Notes: generated by a model from the letters alone, not told the origin. DNA of 64,000 bases from Liopterus haemorrhoidalis (GCA_963971575.1 OZ020624.1:13726625-13790624), one strand, 5' to 3'. Shown: positions 1 to 10,343, numbered from the stretch's first letter. Translations and numbers: made by a program.

Positions 1-767
1 TAGGCTTAGACAATCTCAAATTACTTAATTCAAATATCGATTTAGTAAATAACAAGTTGATCACTCCTAAAATTTCCATAAAACTCAATTTTCTAAACTT
101 CCATGTTTCAAATAATTCAAACCCATTTTCAAATAACATCCATGTTTTCAACACAAACAAAATTAAATATAACGTCGCAAAAACAAGGAAAAATCACAAA
201 AACTGTAAAGAAAAACAAAAAATGACTAAATTATTTAATTAACATTCTGATTTGCCACATTTAGATAATAAACCCCTAACTTGCACAATTAAAGTCAATA
301 ATAAAATTAGATCAGAAAATAAAACCCCGATTAATTCAAAATTTTATAAAAAACCGGAATTTCATCCAGCCAAAATCAACAAACAAGTTAGTTCGAGATC
401 CAAAGACACGTTTGAACAAGAAAATAAATATTACACGCCCCTAACAGAATATCAAAACTATTTAGAATACAGGAAAAATAATTTATTAAATACGAATAAC
501 AAAATAATTTTAGAAGTTGAAGGTAATCTTTTGAATGCCCCACTTGAAGATAGTTTGGCCCATTGCGTTAGCAAAGATTTGAAAATATCCCGCGGATTGG
601 CAAAACTATTTAATAATAAATTTCATAATGTCGAGACTTTACACAGACAAGATCCAAAACTTTTTGACTTGGTATACTTAAAATTTAAAGACCGCTATAT
701 AATAAATCTCACCACAAAAATTAAATATTCTGATAAACCTTTTGAAACTTTTGTCAAAAAAATTTAA
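1..767 (+). pseudogene. pol: pol remnant: protease end, linker and N-terminal macrodomain half; RT and RNase H deleted
   Basis: The first bases encode LDNLKLL, which matches the MDNLKLL segment at the start of the copy 2 pol frame, just after its protease. A stop lies at 240-242 and a second reading frame resumes at about 252. From about 425 the frame encodes YYTPLTEYQNYLE, equivalent to the linker that follows RNase H in copy 2. About 1.6 kb of RT and RNase H coding sequence is therefore absent. The reading frame then enters the first half of the macrodomain and ends at 767. Confidence 0.75.
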
Positions 768-890
768 TAATACCAAAATTAGGCTGTGGAGAAGATAAAT
801 TAATCTGGTCGGATGTTAAACATATGATACAATACGTATTTAGAAATTCAAACACTATTTTAACTTTTTTCAAATTACCTGAAATAGAAT
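508..890 (+). pseudogene. TARG1/OARD1-like macrodomain, copy 1
   Basis: The frame to 767 encodes EGNLLNAPLEDSLAHCVSKD followed by a Gly-Leu-Ala-Lys-Leu-Phe run and a DRYI strand. This is the order of the first half of OARD1-type macrodomains (GDLF, then HC-S-D, then G...LF..KF, then RYIxxL). A Thr-Thr-Lys follows, where the catalytic lysine loop of the human enzyme lies. After a small deletion with frameshift near 750-770, another frame encodes KLGCGEDKLIWSDV, matching the second ADP-ribose-binding loop with its aspartate. The domain is broken in this copy. Assignment is by motif recall. Confidence 0.75.
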
Positions 891-1010
891 TAAACATTAA
901 CGAGACTAACGGATATGAGAACTTCCTTGAATACATGAACGATTTCAATAAAAATTTCAAAGATAACGAAAATCCTCAAAATTCCAAAGATCCTGATCAA
1001 CAATCTCTAA

Positions 1011-1292
1011 TTGTTGAAATTGATACGGATTGAAACGGATAGCGAATCAGAAATAATTAATATAGACGACGACTCTGATGATCAAACGGTACATTCAAAT
1101 ATCGTAAACCCAATTGTAGGTATACCTATTATTGAGAGTCCAGTAAACTACGGGATGAATCAAGTAATAGTATCCGAAATTAACTTTGATCCACCTATCC
1201 CATCAATCACAAAACTATTTGACAAAAAGCAAAGAATTTCCCTCCAAATATCAAAAAATAATTTTCAAAACGACATAATTAATTTTATTTAA
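1011..1292 (+). pseudogene. acidic linker after the macrodomain with SUMO-interaction-like motif, copy 1
   Basis: This frame encodes the linker between macrodomain and integrase. It holds SEIINIDDDSDD (about 1046-1081), a hydrophobic core next to aspartates and a serine, then a conserved NPIVGIPI...SPVN stretch shared with copy 2 (HPIVGIPV...SPVN). The segment has no recognised fold. The shared order in two diverged copies shows that it is part of the element and not random sequence. A frameshift separates it from the macrodomain upstream and a stop near 1292 from the integrase. Confidence 0.6.
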
Positions 1293-1343
1293 CAATACAT
1301 AGCCCCTAAAGTAAAATATCATTTTTATTTCGAACACGACCCT

Positions 1344-2516
1344 TTGTATGAAACATTTAGTAGAACTATTCAAAAATATTTTAAAAATTCAGAGTTAAAT
1401 TTTGTAAAATGTACGGAAAAATTAATTGACATTGAAACAGAAGACGAAATTTTGGCAACAATTAGAAATTATCATGAAAGCAAAACTAATCATCGTGGAC
1501 TTGATGAAACCGAAAACAAAATTAAAATTAAATATTATTGGCCCAATCAGAGGAGATCTATCCAGATTTTCATTAACAATTGCGACATATGTCAAAAAAC
1601 AAAATATGAAAGATCACCTCTGAAATTAAAATTCAATATTACACCACTCCCACCAGACCTTTTCAAATATTGCATATAGATAGTATAAGCCTAGAAAAGG
1701 TAAAATTCCTGACCATCATTGATTCTTTTTATAAATACGCCCAAGCATACAAGCTCAATTCACAAGGCATCGAAATTGTTAATAATCTAGTTAAATTCTT
1801 CACACATCACGGAATACCTGAACAGATCGTATTCGATAACGGCCTAGAATTCAAAAATTCACTTGCTAAAGAACTCTTGCAAACCCACAAAATTGAAATC
1901 CATTTTATAAGTTCCCAACACCCAGAATCCAACGGTTGAATAGAAAGATTCCACTCCACTTTAATTGAACATATCAGGTTACTCAATAATCAAAAAGAAT
2001 ATAGTAAAGATACAATTGAAATAAAAATTAACTACGCACTCCTTGCTTATAATAATTCGATACATTCAGCCACTAAATTAACACCGCAAGAAATAATATC
2101 AGGACATCTTAATACAGAATCACCTTTTAATATTGAAATAGAGCAGAAATTAATAAACGATTATATCGAGAAGCATAAAAACAAAATTAAAATATTATAT
2201 AACAAAATTAACGAAACACTTTCAAAAAATAAAAAATTAAAAATTGGTCAAATCAACGATAATCGAAAAGAATTACCTCCTAAAATACCTGCTAATGTTT
2301 ACGTAAAAAATAAACAGAAACAGAGTAAACCAAAAAATAAATTTAAAATACAAAAAATTGAAACCATTAACCCTCAACTTAAAACCGCTAAAATAGAACC
2401 CACACACGGTAATACAACAAATAAAATTCACCTTTCTAATATTAAACCACCCCGGAAACAAACATATAATTTTAAAAAATTTCCAAGTTCATCAGCGGCA
2501 CCCTCGCCACTGAAAT
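1344..2516 (+). pseudogene. int: integrase, copy 1
   Basis: The HHCC zinc-binding region is visible (NYHESKTNHRGLDE, then NCDICQ), followed by the DDE core: IIDSFYKYA carries the first Asp, FDNGLEF the second and HPESNG precedes the Glu. A frameshift near 1670 splits the zinc finger from the core. A TGA at 1937-1939 stops the frame immediately before the IERFH segment holding the catalytic Glu. The C-terminal basic region continues in broken frames to about 2516. Confidence 0.8.
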
Positions 2517-2518
2517 AA

Positions 2519-3130
2519 AAGATGTCACCCATAACATCAGGATTCTTCCAATAAATCTTGGCCCAGCTAAATTACAAAAAACTCAAGATACATTCGTACA
2601 TTATTATAATTAAAACCATTAATCATAGAAAATGCTTATTTAAACGCACAATATAAAAAACTTAAAATCGGATTAAACAATACAAAATTAAACGGAGAAC
2701 TTGACAACTATGATAAAATAATAAAGTTTTTACAACAGTCTTTAAACGAAAAATTTAATAATATTAACGCCCAATCTAATAAAAGGACTAAACGAGGAAT
2801 AATAAATGGACTTGGATCAATTATAAAATCAATAACCGGAAATTTAGATGCTGAAGACGGTAAAACATATGATAAGATAATAAACCATATGCAAGGTAAC
2901 ATGAAAAGCCTGCAAGATCAGCTTGAAATGCAGTACACTGTTAACGAGAAAGTTATTCAAAATTTTAATTCAACTATTAAAGACGTTGAACATAATGCTT
3001 TACTTCTCAGATCAAAAATTATTCAACTTAACAATATTATTCAAAATAATATCCAACAACAAGATATATTGTTTACAAAAGATATTTTCAATCAACTTAT
3101 AATTTTGTACAACTCCGTCCTGAATGTTTT
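2519..3130 (+). pseudogene. env: env N-terminal half, copy 1
   Basis: The frame beginning KDVTHNIRILPINLGPAKL matches the env start of copy 2. A basic furin-type site with the start of a fusion-peptide-like segment (RTKRGIINGLGS, near 2784-2819) and a following heptad-rich helical region resemble errantivirus envelope proteins related to baculovirus F. In-frame stops interrupt the early part. The reading frame is cut at 3130 by the LINE and resumes at 9253. Confidence 0.75.
3116..3130. repeat. 15-bp target site duplication, left copy, of the I-like LINE
   Basis: CGTCCTGAATGTTTT at 3116-3130 is repeated exactly at 9253-9267. Removing 3131-9267 restores the continuous env coding order seen in copy 2. 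This fixes both ends of the inserted LINE. Confidence 0.93.
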
Positions 3131-3296
3131 CCCGCAGGGGAAGTTCATAATGGCCATAACACCTGGCCATTTGTCGAGCTTTCGGGCCTGATGATCCCGC
3201 GTACCCTCAATCACGCAAGGGAAGTTCATAATGGTCGCATCACCTGACCATAAAGAGCTTTTGGGCCTGATGATCCCACGTACCCTGAATCACATA
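3131..3296 (+). repeat. two tandem ~81-bp 5' UTR monomers of the I-like LINE
   Basis: GCAGGGGAAGTTCATAATGG at 3134 recurs as GCAAGGGAAGTTCATAATGG at 3215. Downstream, GGGCCTGATGATCCC and CGTACCCT recur with the same 81-base offset. The second unit ends near 3296. Tandem 5' monomers act as internal promoters in some LINE families; that role is inferred here. Confidence 0.8.
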
Positions 3297-3831
3297 TCAT
3301 TTGGGAGGAGACAGTTCAGAGAAGCCGATTGTGGGAATAGGCTTATCTGTTGTCTCTTTGATCTCCCACTTAAATTCCTACCCACGTGTTTGCCGTGCGT
3401 GGAGACCCGTAACGCCGGAGAAGAGGGTCCTGGTCGGTTGAGGGAAACTGCTGCCCGCGGACAGTACGATCCCAACACGCCTTCTTTGGCCTCGGATTCG
3501 GTAAAACGGGAGGCTGAGTCTGGTCAGCTCAGTCAATCGGCTGGTGTCACGGTTCATGAATAGAGTGGCTCCACTACTAGATCGTGGATGCCGGGGTAAT
3601 GCCGTGCCACTAGACAAGTATTCGGGGGTCTGTGGGAGCGGATGCAGCTCGCCCGGTTCCAGAGTTGGCTACTACTGGTTCTCGAGCGGGTCGAGCAGCC
3701 CGTGACTACTTCCCCCGATGCTATATCATCCTGACATGCCTGGCGCAATGAGCCGGTTTGCGGCCAACGTCCCCTGTGTGGGGCTCCCTGGTGGGTGGGC
3801 ATGGCAGGGTGATGAAACTTAGTATACGGGT

Positions 3832-5252
3832 ATGGCGACTACCCGGAGGGATAATTTTTCTTTAAATTCCGCCAAAGTTGAGAGTAAACTCCGTAAAAAA
3901 TCAAACAAGAGACCTCGTCGTGATGCTCAGTCATCCGATGAGGGATGTGCAAGGCCTTCTGCAAAGAAGGTTGACAGAACTGTGGAGTTTTGTGCGCCAG
4001 TGCCTCGTTTTCTTGTTGTGAAGGTGCAAGAAGAGGGAAAGTCTTTTAAAGAGATGTCCCCCTTCTTTGTTGCCCGAACGCTGGGAAAAACGTGTGCAAC
4101 TGGTATAAGATCGGTGCGAAAACTGTCGGATGGTACATTGCTTATTGAATGCGAAACTGAGGCTTCTTCCACGCTTCAGAAATGTGAAAAGTTTGGTGAG
4201 TTTCGTATTTCAGTACAGCCACATAAGGCACTGAATACTTCCAAAGGCGTCGTAACGGATCGTGACCTTGCGTATGTTACGGAGGAAGAGTTTGTGCAGG
4301 AAATGGCATCGCAAGGTGTCGTGGAATGCAAGAAGCTCAACCCCCGGAACGGCAAGCCTTCGATCTCAATGGTGGTGTCCTTCGCTGGCACCAAGTGTCC
4401 AACATCGGTAAGGGTGGGGTACAACGTTTGTAACGGTCGCCCCTACTACCCAAACCCGATGCGATGCTACAAGTGCCAGCGTTACGGTCACACCTCTAGT
4501 CGTTGTGGCAAATCTTCTATATGTGCCAACTGCGGACAAGATCAACATGATGTTGAAACCTGTCCAAACGCGGCACACTGCGTAAATTGCAAAGGGGCAC
4601 ATGCCTCTACTTCACGCCACTGCCCAACGTACTTAGAGGAGAAGGCTATCCAGGTCATCAAGACGCACGATAGGATACCGTATTTTGACGCCAAGAGGAA
4701 GTATAAAGAGACTGCGCCGGTCACTTTTGCGAAATCCTTCGCACAAGTGGCAGCAAAGAAGATTCAAGCGTCCAGACACAGACAGAATCAGTGCCTCGTC
4801 CGACAGTTAAAGCGGTAGGATTAGCTGCGAAGAATTCCGAAACAGAAAAGGTGGCGGAATCGGTCCAAGAGACCAGTATTCAGACCCCACAACCTGGGGG
4901 ATCGGGTCTGAATAAATCCCCCTCGCCTAAAGGAGAACGCACTCAAGCTCAGTTCTCCCAACCACCTAAGGAGAAGACCCCACAGTCTTCTCCACAAACG
5001 AGAAGCGACCAGAGAATGGTCGCTTCTACAAAACCCGCATCAGTTACTCCTGAAAAGGAAACTGATAAGGGATCCGTTGGTTCTCACTGGATACCAGTGA
5101 GAGCCAAACAATCAAAAAAGGAGTCCAGTGTGTCCATCAAAACACCTGGACTACCAAATGAAAGTGTAGCCGAGAAAATGGCTGTAGACCCGCAACCTAA
5201 GGGTAAACCAAAAATCATTAGGTTGCGGGGTAACTCCCCTAAACAGAAATGA
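3832..5252 (+). pseudogene. I-like LINE ORF1 (gag-like), one frameshift
   Basis: The first frame (3832-4818, 328 aa) starts at ATG and ends in zinc knuckles: CYKCQRYGHTSSRC, CANCGQDQHDVETC and CVNCKGAHASTSRHC, near residues 205-262. A one-base indel near 4790 moves the frame to a Ser/Pro/Lys-rich tail that ends at 5252. The stop overlaps the ORF2 start as ATGA (5249-5252), typical of coupled LINE ORFs. ORF1 proteins bind element RNA in ribonucleoprotein particles. If the indel were a sequence error the gene would be intact at about 470 codons. Confidence 0.85.
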
Positions 5253-8200
5253 ATGGTCCACTAATCCAGTGGAACTGTAACGGTGTATACCAGCGCTACG
5301 AAGAACTGCGACTTTTATTGTCAGATTTTGCGCCTTCGTGTGTTTGTCTGCAGGAAACAAACTTCAACGAAACCGACACATTCTCTCCTCGGGGATACTC
5401 CGTGTTTCGCACGGATTTCCTTACGGGGTTAAGAGCCTGTGACGGCGTGGCAATTCTCGTTAAAGACACATTGTACCACGATCCTGTAGACATTGACACT
5501 GAGTTGCAGGTCGTAGCAGTTCGTGTTGCACTTCCCCTCCAGGTGACGATTTGTTCTATCTACCTTCCCCCTGGTGTTCGAACTGACATCCGAGATGTCG
5601 TGAACATCATCGATCAACTCCCACCACCCTTCATACTATTAGGCGATTTTAACGCCTACAATGTGTGTTGGGGATCGGTTCGGAACGATCGACGGGGACG
5701 TCACCTGGAAAATATGTTGAACGAATTGAATTTGAGCTTTCTGAACGACGGCAGACCCACGCACTTTTGTGCAGCAACGGGTACATTTAGTGCTATAGAT
5801 CTTAGCGTCATTTCAGGAGCCATCGCTCCGTTGTTCAAATGGGATGTGCATCACGACCTGTGTGGTAGTGATCACTTTCCAATCCTCTTAAAGCCTCTGT
5901 TTAATACTGTTACCGAATCCCGCTGGCCACAGTGGGTTCTTCGGAAAGCAGATTGGACCAAGTTTGCGGAATCATTCTCGCATGAGGATATTCCGAGCTT
6001 GACCGTAGACGAAGAGGTGAATCTTTTCACGGACTCCATCACAAGCGCGGCTAAAAACAGCATACCGCTGTCATCCACTCAGCCCCGTAGAGTTCCCGTT
6101 CCCTGGTGGAACGAGGAATGCGACTTGGCGCTACGTGAAAGGAGACACCTCTTCAATACATTCCGTCGTTGTCCAACAGAGGCAAACATGATAGCCTTCC
6201 AACGAGCGAAAGCTCGTGCTAAGAGGATTGTGAAAGAAAGCAAGCGCGAATCATGGCGCAAATACGTATGCACCGTTACAGTTGCCACTCCAGTGGCCAA
6301 AGTTTGGGAGAAGGTCCGGAAAATCTCCGGTCTAAATACAGCTACAGCCATTGCTGGTCTATCGGTAAATGGTAACGTAGTTACCTCAGCGGTCGAAATT
6401 GCTAACACTTTGGCATCTAATTTTGCGTTCAATTCTAGCTCTGAACATTATCCACCCGAGTTTCTAACTCGTAAAGCAGGCCTCGAATCTATACCTCTAA
6501 ATTTCTTTTCTAGGAATGACGAGGTATACAACCTGCTTTTCTCTCGTGAAGAGCTAGATAGCGCGATGTCAAAGTGTAAGGATAGCTCTCCTGGTCCAGA
6601 TGCGATACATTATCGTATGATCCGAAATCTTCCAGAATCATCTAAGTCTAGGCTTTTGAATGTCTATAATAGGATATGGACTGAGGGCAAGTGCCCGACC
6701 AAGTGGAAGGAATCTCATATAATTCCTATCCCCAAAGTCGGGAAAGATAAACAATTGCCCTCTAGCTATAGACCAATATCACTGACCAGTTGTCTCTGCA
6801 AGCTTATGGAGCGAATGATCAGCAAGCGTCTGATTTGGTTTTTAGAATCAAACGACTTGCTGGCCAACACACAGTGCGGCTTTCGCCGTCACCGCTCAAC
6901 AGCAGATCATCTGGTCAGACTAGAGACAGCTATCAGGAATGCTTTAGTTGAAAACAAACACCTGGTAGCTGTGTTTTTCGATATTGAGAACGCCTATGAC
7001 ACTGCATGGATTTATGGGATTCTCCGTACTCTGCATTCCTGGGGTCTCCGGGGACGCTTGATGTTCTTTATAAAAGACTTCGTGTCGAACCGGCGCTTCA
7101 GGGTGCGGATCGGAAATACCCTGTCACAAATGTTCGCACTGGACAATGGGGTCCCACAGGGCTCCATACTGAGCGTTACGCTATTTTTGATCGCCATTAA
7201 CGGTGCAGCTTCATGTATTCGATTGCCTGTACAGAGTTCGATATTTGTCGACGACATTGGTATCTTTGTCGCCGGACAAAAGACTAGTACAATCGAACGT
7301 CAGCTCCAGCTGACCATCAATCGTCTCGATACATGGGCAACCGAAAATGGCTTCAAATTCTCGACCAGCAAAACTGTGTGTGTCCATTTTTGTAGGAAAA
7401 GGGGTGTCCATCCCAACCCTACAATCACGCTAAATGGAGCACAGTTACCATTTACCGATACTGCCAGATTTCTGGGTCTGGTTTTTGACAGTCGTCTAAC
7501 TTGGCGGGCACATTTTTTGTCCGTCAAGAAAAAATGCCAAAAGTCGCTCAATTTGTTGCGGGTCCTCAGTCACAAGACATGGGGTGCAGACCGCACTGTC
7601 ATGTTGCGTTTATATCGTTCTTTAGTGCGCTCTAAGCTGGACTATGGATGTCTAGCTTATGGGTCAGCTAAACACCAAGAGATACGAATTCTTGACACTG
7701 TACATCACACTGGGGTTAGATTGGCCACTGGTGCATTTCGCACCAGCCCAATACTAAGCCTGCTGTGTGAAGCAGGCGAACCGTCACTGTACAATCGTCG
7801 TAAAATTCTATCTCTGCGATATATGGCTGCACTTAGTGCCAAGCCAGATCATCCCGCGTATGACCCTATTCTACAAAATAGGCATACAGAGATTTATGAC
7901 AGAAAACCAAGAGCCAATAGGCCTTTTGGTCTGAGGACTTTCGACATTTTAGGCGATATTGATTTTAATATGCCTGAAATGGCAAGTTTCGTTTTGTGTG
8001 CTGTTCCACCATGGACGCTACCACGTCCACTTGTGAACCTCACATTAACTAGGTTTGATAAAGATACTACGTTGCCTATCGAATACCAACATGAGTTACA
8101 AAGAACACTGGTCCCTAGGTTCGAGGATACTGTCATTTTTACTGACGGATCAAAATCCGGAACCAGGGTTGGGTGTGCGTTCGTTGTTTTGAATCCACGC

Positions 8201-8944
8201 CAACAGTTTCAGTACCGTCTGCACTCCATAACGAGTGTGTACACTGCTGAGCTGTACGCTATTTTCAAGGCCCTGTGTTTTGTTTCGTCAGAGCAAAGTC
8301 GGTCAAGTGTTATCTTGACGGACTCGCTGAGCGCTCTGAACAGTATTCAAGATCCAGATCCAGTGCATCTCCTTGTACTAAAGATCCGGTTGCTACTCTA
8401 CAATCTGAATGCTCAGAATGTGAGGGTAGAGCTGTTTTGGATACCGGGACATGTTGGTATTAAAGGCAACGAAGCGGCAGATGCAGCTGCAAAAGCCGCC
8501 TCTCACAGACCTATGATTGATGTGAGTTTCGTTTTTCCAGATGACGCAAAGAGTCATCTGAAACATCTGGTTTTAGACATGTGGCAACATGAGTGGAGCC
8601 GCACACAGAACGTTAAGTTACGACAGATTAAGGAAGACGTTAAACCATGGGGTTCTTCCTGCAGGATTAACTGCAGGGAGGAAACCGCCATCACACGCCT
8701 CCGTATAGGTCACTGTTGGTGGACCCATGGGCACCTCCTTCGAGGTGAAGAGTCCCCTATCTGTGAGACGTGTAACACAGATTTGTCTGTGTTACACTTT
8801 TTAACTGAGTGTGCACAGTTCGAGGATGTCAGGGAGAGGTTAGGCCTGTGCTATGACCTGTCAGTTGCTTTAGGTGACGACAGGGTACTCATGGACAGGC
8901 TGATACTCTTCCTGAGAGAATCGAACTTATTGTTTTATGTGTGA
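5249..8944 (+). CDS. I-like LINE ORF2 polyprotein: endonuclease, reverse transcriptase, RNase H
   Basis: This is an uninterrupted 1231-residue frame. The N terminus is an APE-type endonuclease (QETNF, LGDFN near residue 132, GSDHFPI). The reverse transcriptase has SSYRPISLTSC, VFFDIENAYD, NGVPQGSIL and the catalytic FVDD near residue 665; most relatives have FADD at that site. RNase H follows (FTDGSKSG near 964, TAELYAI, LTDSLSAL, IPGHVGIKGNEAAD). The C terminus carries a CETC...H..C cysteine/histidine motif near residue 1172. The protein nicks target DNA and reverse transcribes the element RNA there. No stop or frameshift is present, so it could still be functional if ORF1 were supplied. Confidence 0.94.
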   Translation: MNGPLIQWNCNGVYQRYEELRLLLSDFAPSCVCLQETNFNETDTFSPRGYSVFRTDFLTGLRACDGVAILVKDTLYHDPVDIDTELQVVAVRVALPLQVTICSIYLPPGVRTDIRDVVNIIDQLPPPFILLGDFNAYNVCWGSVRNDRRGRHLENMLNELNLSFLNDGRPTHFCAATGTFSAIDLSVISGAIAPLFKWDVHHDLCGSDHFPILLKPLFNTVTESRWPQWVLRKADWTKFAESFSHEDIPSLTVDEEVNLFTDSITSAAKNSIPLSSTQPRRVPVPWWNEECDLALRERRHLFNTFRRCPTEANMIAFQRAKARAKRIVKESKRESWRKYVCTVTVATPVAKVWEKVRKISGLNTATAIAGLSVNGNVVTSAVEIANTLASNFAFNSSSEHYPPEFLTRKAGLESIPLNFFSRNDEVYNLLFSREELDSAMSKCKDSSPGPDAIHYRMIRNLPESSKSRLLNVYNRIWTEGKCPTKWKESHIIPIPKVGKDKQLPSSYRPISLTSCLCKLMERMISKRLIWFLESNDLLANTQCGFRRHRSTADHLVRLETAIRNALVENKHLVAVFFDIENAYDTAWIYGILRTLHSWGLRGRLMFFIKDFVSNRRFRVRIGNTLSQMFALDNGVPQGSILSVTLFLIAINGAASCIRLPVQSSIFVDDIGIFVAGQKTSTIERQLQLTINRLDTWATENGFKFSTSKTVCVHFCRKRGVHPNPTITLNGAQLPFTDTARFLGLVFDSRLTWRAHFLSVKKKCQKSLNLLRVLSHKTWGADRTVMLRLYRSLVRSKLDYGCLAYGSAKHQEIRILDTVHHTGVRLATGAFRTSPILSLLCEAGEPSLYNRRKILSLRYMAALSAKPDHPAYDPILQNRHTEIYDRKPRANRPFGLRTFDILGDIDFNMPEMASFVLCAVPPWTLPRPLVNLTLTRFDKDTTLPIEYQHELQRTLVPRFEDTVIFTDGSKSGTRVGCAFVVLNPRQQFQYRLHSITSVYTAELYAIFKALCFVSSEQSRSSVILTDSLSALNSIQDPDPVHLLVLKIRLLLYNLNAQNVRVELFWIPGHVGIKGNEAADAAAKAASHRPMIDVSFVFPDDAKSHLKHLVLDMWQHEWSRTQNVKLRQIKEDVKPWGSSCRINCREETAITRLRIGHCWWTHGHLLRGEESPICETCNTDLSVLHFLTECAQFEDVRERLGLCYDLSVALGDDRVLMDRLILFLRESNLLFYV

Positions 8945-9191
8945 AGTCTTGCACCTTATTTTAATGTGTTTCTAGTTATTGACTGTGATATTCGATGGCA
9001 ATTGGCCCCTTTACAGCCTCTTACCATCACTCTGAGTCTGTTCATATTTTCGAACAGACTTTTTATATTATTTATTTGTGTTTGTCAGTGCAAGATTTCT
9101 TTTATTGAGTATGCGTATTTTTTAATGATTTTATCTATTTATTTATTGTCGAATATATTGTTTTTAATATTTGGTCTAGTCATTTAGATGG

Positions 9192-9252
9192 GCTGCGTTA
9201 GGCGCAAATAGCCTTTGTTGCTGTGCGCCAAAAATTTTAACTAACTAACTAA
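9192..9252 (+). terminator. 3' end of the I-like LINE: hairpin and TAAC repeats
   Basis: GGCGCAAATAGCC followed by GTGCGCC can form a stem, and the element ends in repeated TAAC units directly before the right target duplication. Such short 3' repeats and stems are used by I-type elements for recognition by their reverse transcriptase. A role here is inferred from the family. Confidence 0.75.
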
Positions 9253-10264
9253 CGTCCTGAATGTTTTGCAGGATGTCGAAAACTCGATCACATTTTGAAA
9301 GTTACAAACTCTGCATCCGAGTATTAAAAAAACTACCGATTTTTTTCATGAATTACAAAAAATTTCCAAATGTTACAAAGACCAATTACCTTTTGAATTA
9401 AATTATGAGAACATTTTAAACTTCGAATCTGTTATAAAAATTAACTGTAAATTAGAGTCAGAACAAATAATTTATTTTCTATCCATCCCAATAAATTTTA
9501 AAGAGAATTATGACCTTTATTACCTAAAATCAATTCCTACGATATACAAGTCAGAACATGTTACGATCGTTCCAAATACTAAATATTTACTTAAATTTGA
9601 AAACAAAAATTACACCTCTAAGAGATATTTGCATGAAGAGCGTAATTTTCCAATGTCCAAATCACCTCAAAAGCAGATACAATGCCAGCTGTGAAAAAGA
9701 GATCCTGCTCCATAGTAACCCCCGATCACTGCCAATATACAAGATTGAATATCGAAGACAACCAATTGAACTTCATTTTCGAAACCAATCAATACCTAGG
9801 AGTATTTCCGAAGAAAGAAAAAATAATTACAGAATGTGAAAGCCAAACCGAGACTCAACATTTGAATGGCATCTTCCTAATCAAAAATAATAACTGCAAA
9901 TTAACAATCAATAACGAGGAGATAAATTACAACGCAAGAAGTTATGGAACGCCACTAATCATCAATGGCATCCAATTCAAAATTAAAGAATCGAAGCTGA
10001 CGAATTTCACAGTCGATTTAAAAAATCTGAAATTAGAAGAAATCACAAATATGAACTTCAAAAGAATCCATTCAGATGCACTCCAACCAAAGGTCCAAAT
10101 TCAACCAAGTTTGTGGACAATCATCATTTACGTTGTCGCAATAATCATCGCCGGGTTCCTGTTCGTTAGAAGCAGAAGATCCAGACAACCCAAAATCTCC
10201 GAGGAAGAAATGCAGGAAGTAAGTCCAACGAAAACACCGAGACTTCCGGAGGAAGCCTCATTCT
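9253..10264 (+). pseudogene. env: env C-terminal half with transmembrane anchor, copy 1
   Basis: Reading resumes at the right target duplication (QDVENSI). At least one in-frame stop and a frameshift near 9690 break it. The last frame (9682-10264) has conserved QYLGVFP and KSYGTPLI-like motifs shared with copy 2, then a hydrophobic transmembrane segment (SLWTIIIYVVAIIIAGFLF) and a short basic/acidic cytoplasmic tail. This fits a class I style insect retroviral envelope. Confidence 0.75.
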
Positions 10265-10277
10265 AGGGGGGGGGGGG
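10265..10277 (+). promoter_or_regulatory. polypurine tract of errantivirus copy 1
   Basis: A run of G residues lies directly after the env stop, at the position of the AAGGGGGGAGG tract that precedes the 3' LTR in copy 2. Plus-strand DNA synthesis would be primed here. The expected LTR start (AGTTACC) is not found downstream, so the 3' LTR is lost or too diverged. Confidence 0.55.
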
Positions 10278-10343
10278 AATTACATGACCAATTCCAGCAG
10301 GCACTACACAAAATACATTCACACACAGAAACACAACACTCAA

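Larger units (their letters stand above)
3131..9252 (+). mobile_element. I-superfamily LINE with RNase H, near full length
   Basis: A 6.12 kb non-LTR retrotransposon lies between exact 15-bp duplications. It has a 5' UTR with two tandem monomers, ORF1 with three zinc knuckles, ORF2 with endonuclease, reverse transcriptase and RNase H, a 3' hairpin and a TAAC-repeat tail. RNase H in ORF2 points to the I superfamily (I or LOA group). Its base composition is clearly less AT-rich than the errantivirus around it. ORF2 is intact and ORF1 has a single frameshift, so the insertion is young. Confidence 0.9.
1..10277 (+). mobile_element. Errantivirus-type Gypsy element, copy 1 (decayed, 5' part outside window)
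   Basis: The order is protease/linker remnant, macrodomain, integrase, env, polypurine tract. It is colinear with the better preserved copy at 30197-44774. The gag gene and 5' LTR lie beyond the left edge. The reverse transcriptase and RNase H segment present in copy 2 is missing here: the post-protease linker runs almost directly into the macrodomain. An I-superfamily LINE splits env at 3131-9252. No 3' LTR is recognisable after the G-rich tract, where the sequence passes into other repeats. Several stops and frameshifts make this copy dead. Confidence 0.85.

Noticed and set aside
3290..3802. Minus-strand frames at the left of the I-like LINE
   Set aside because: They lie in the 5' UTR, have no motif, and oppose the element's direction.
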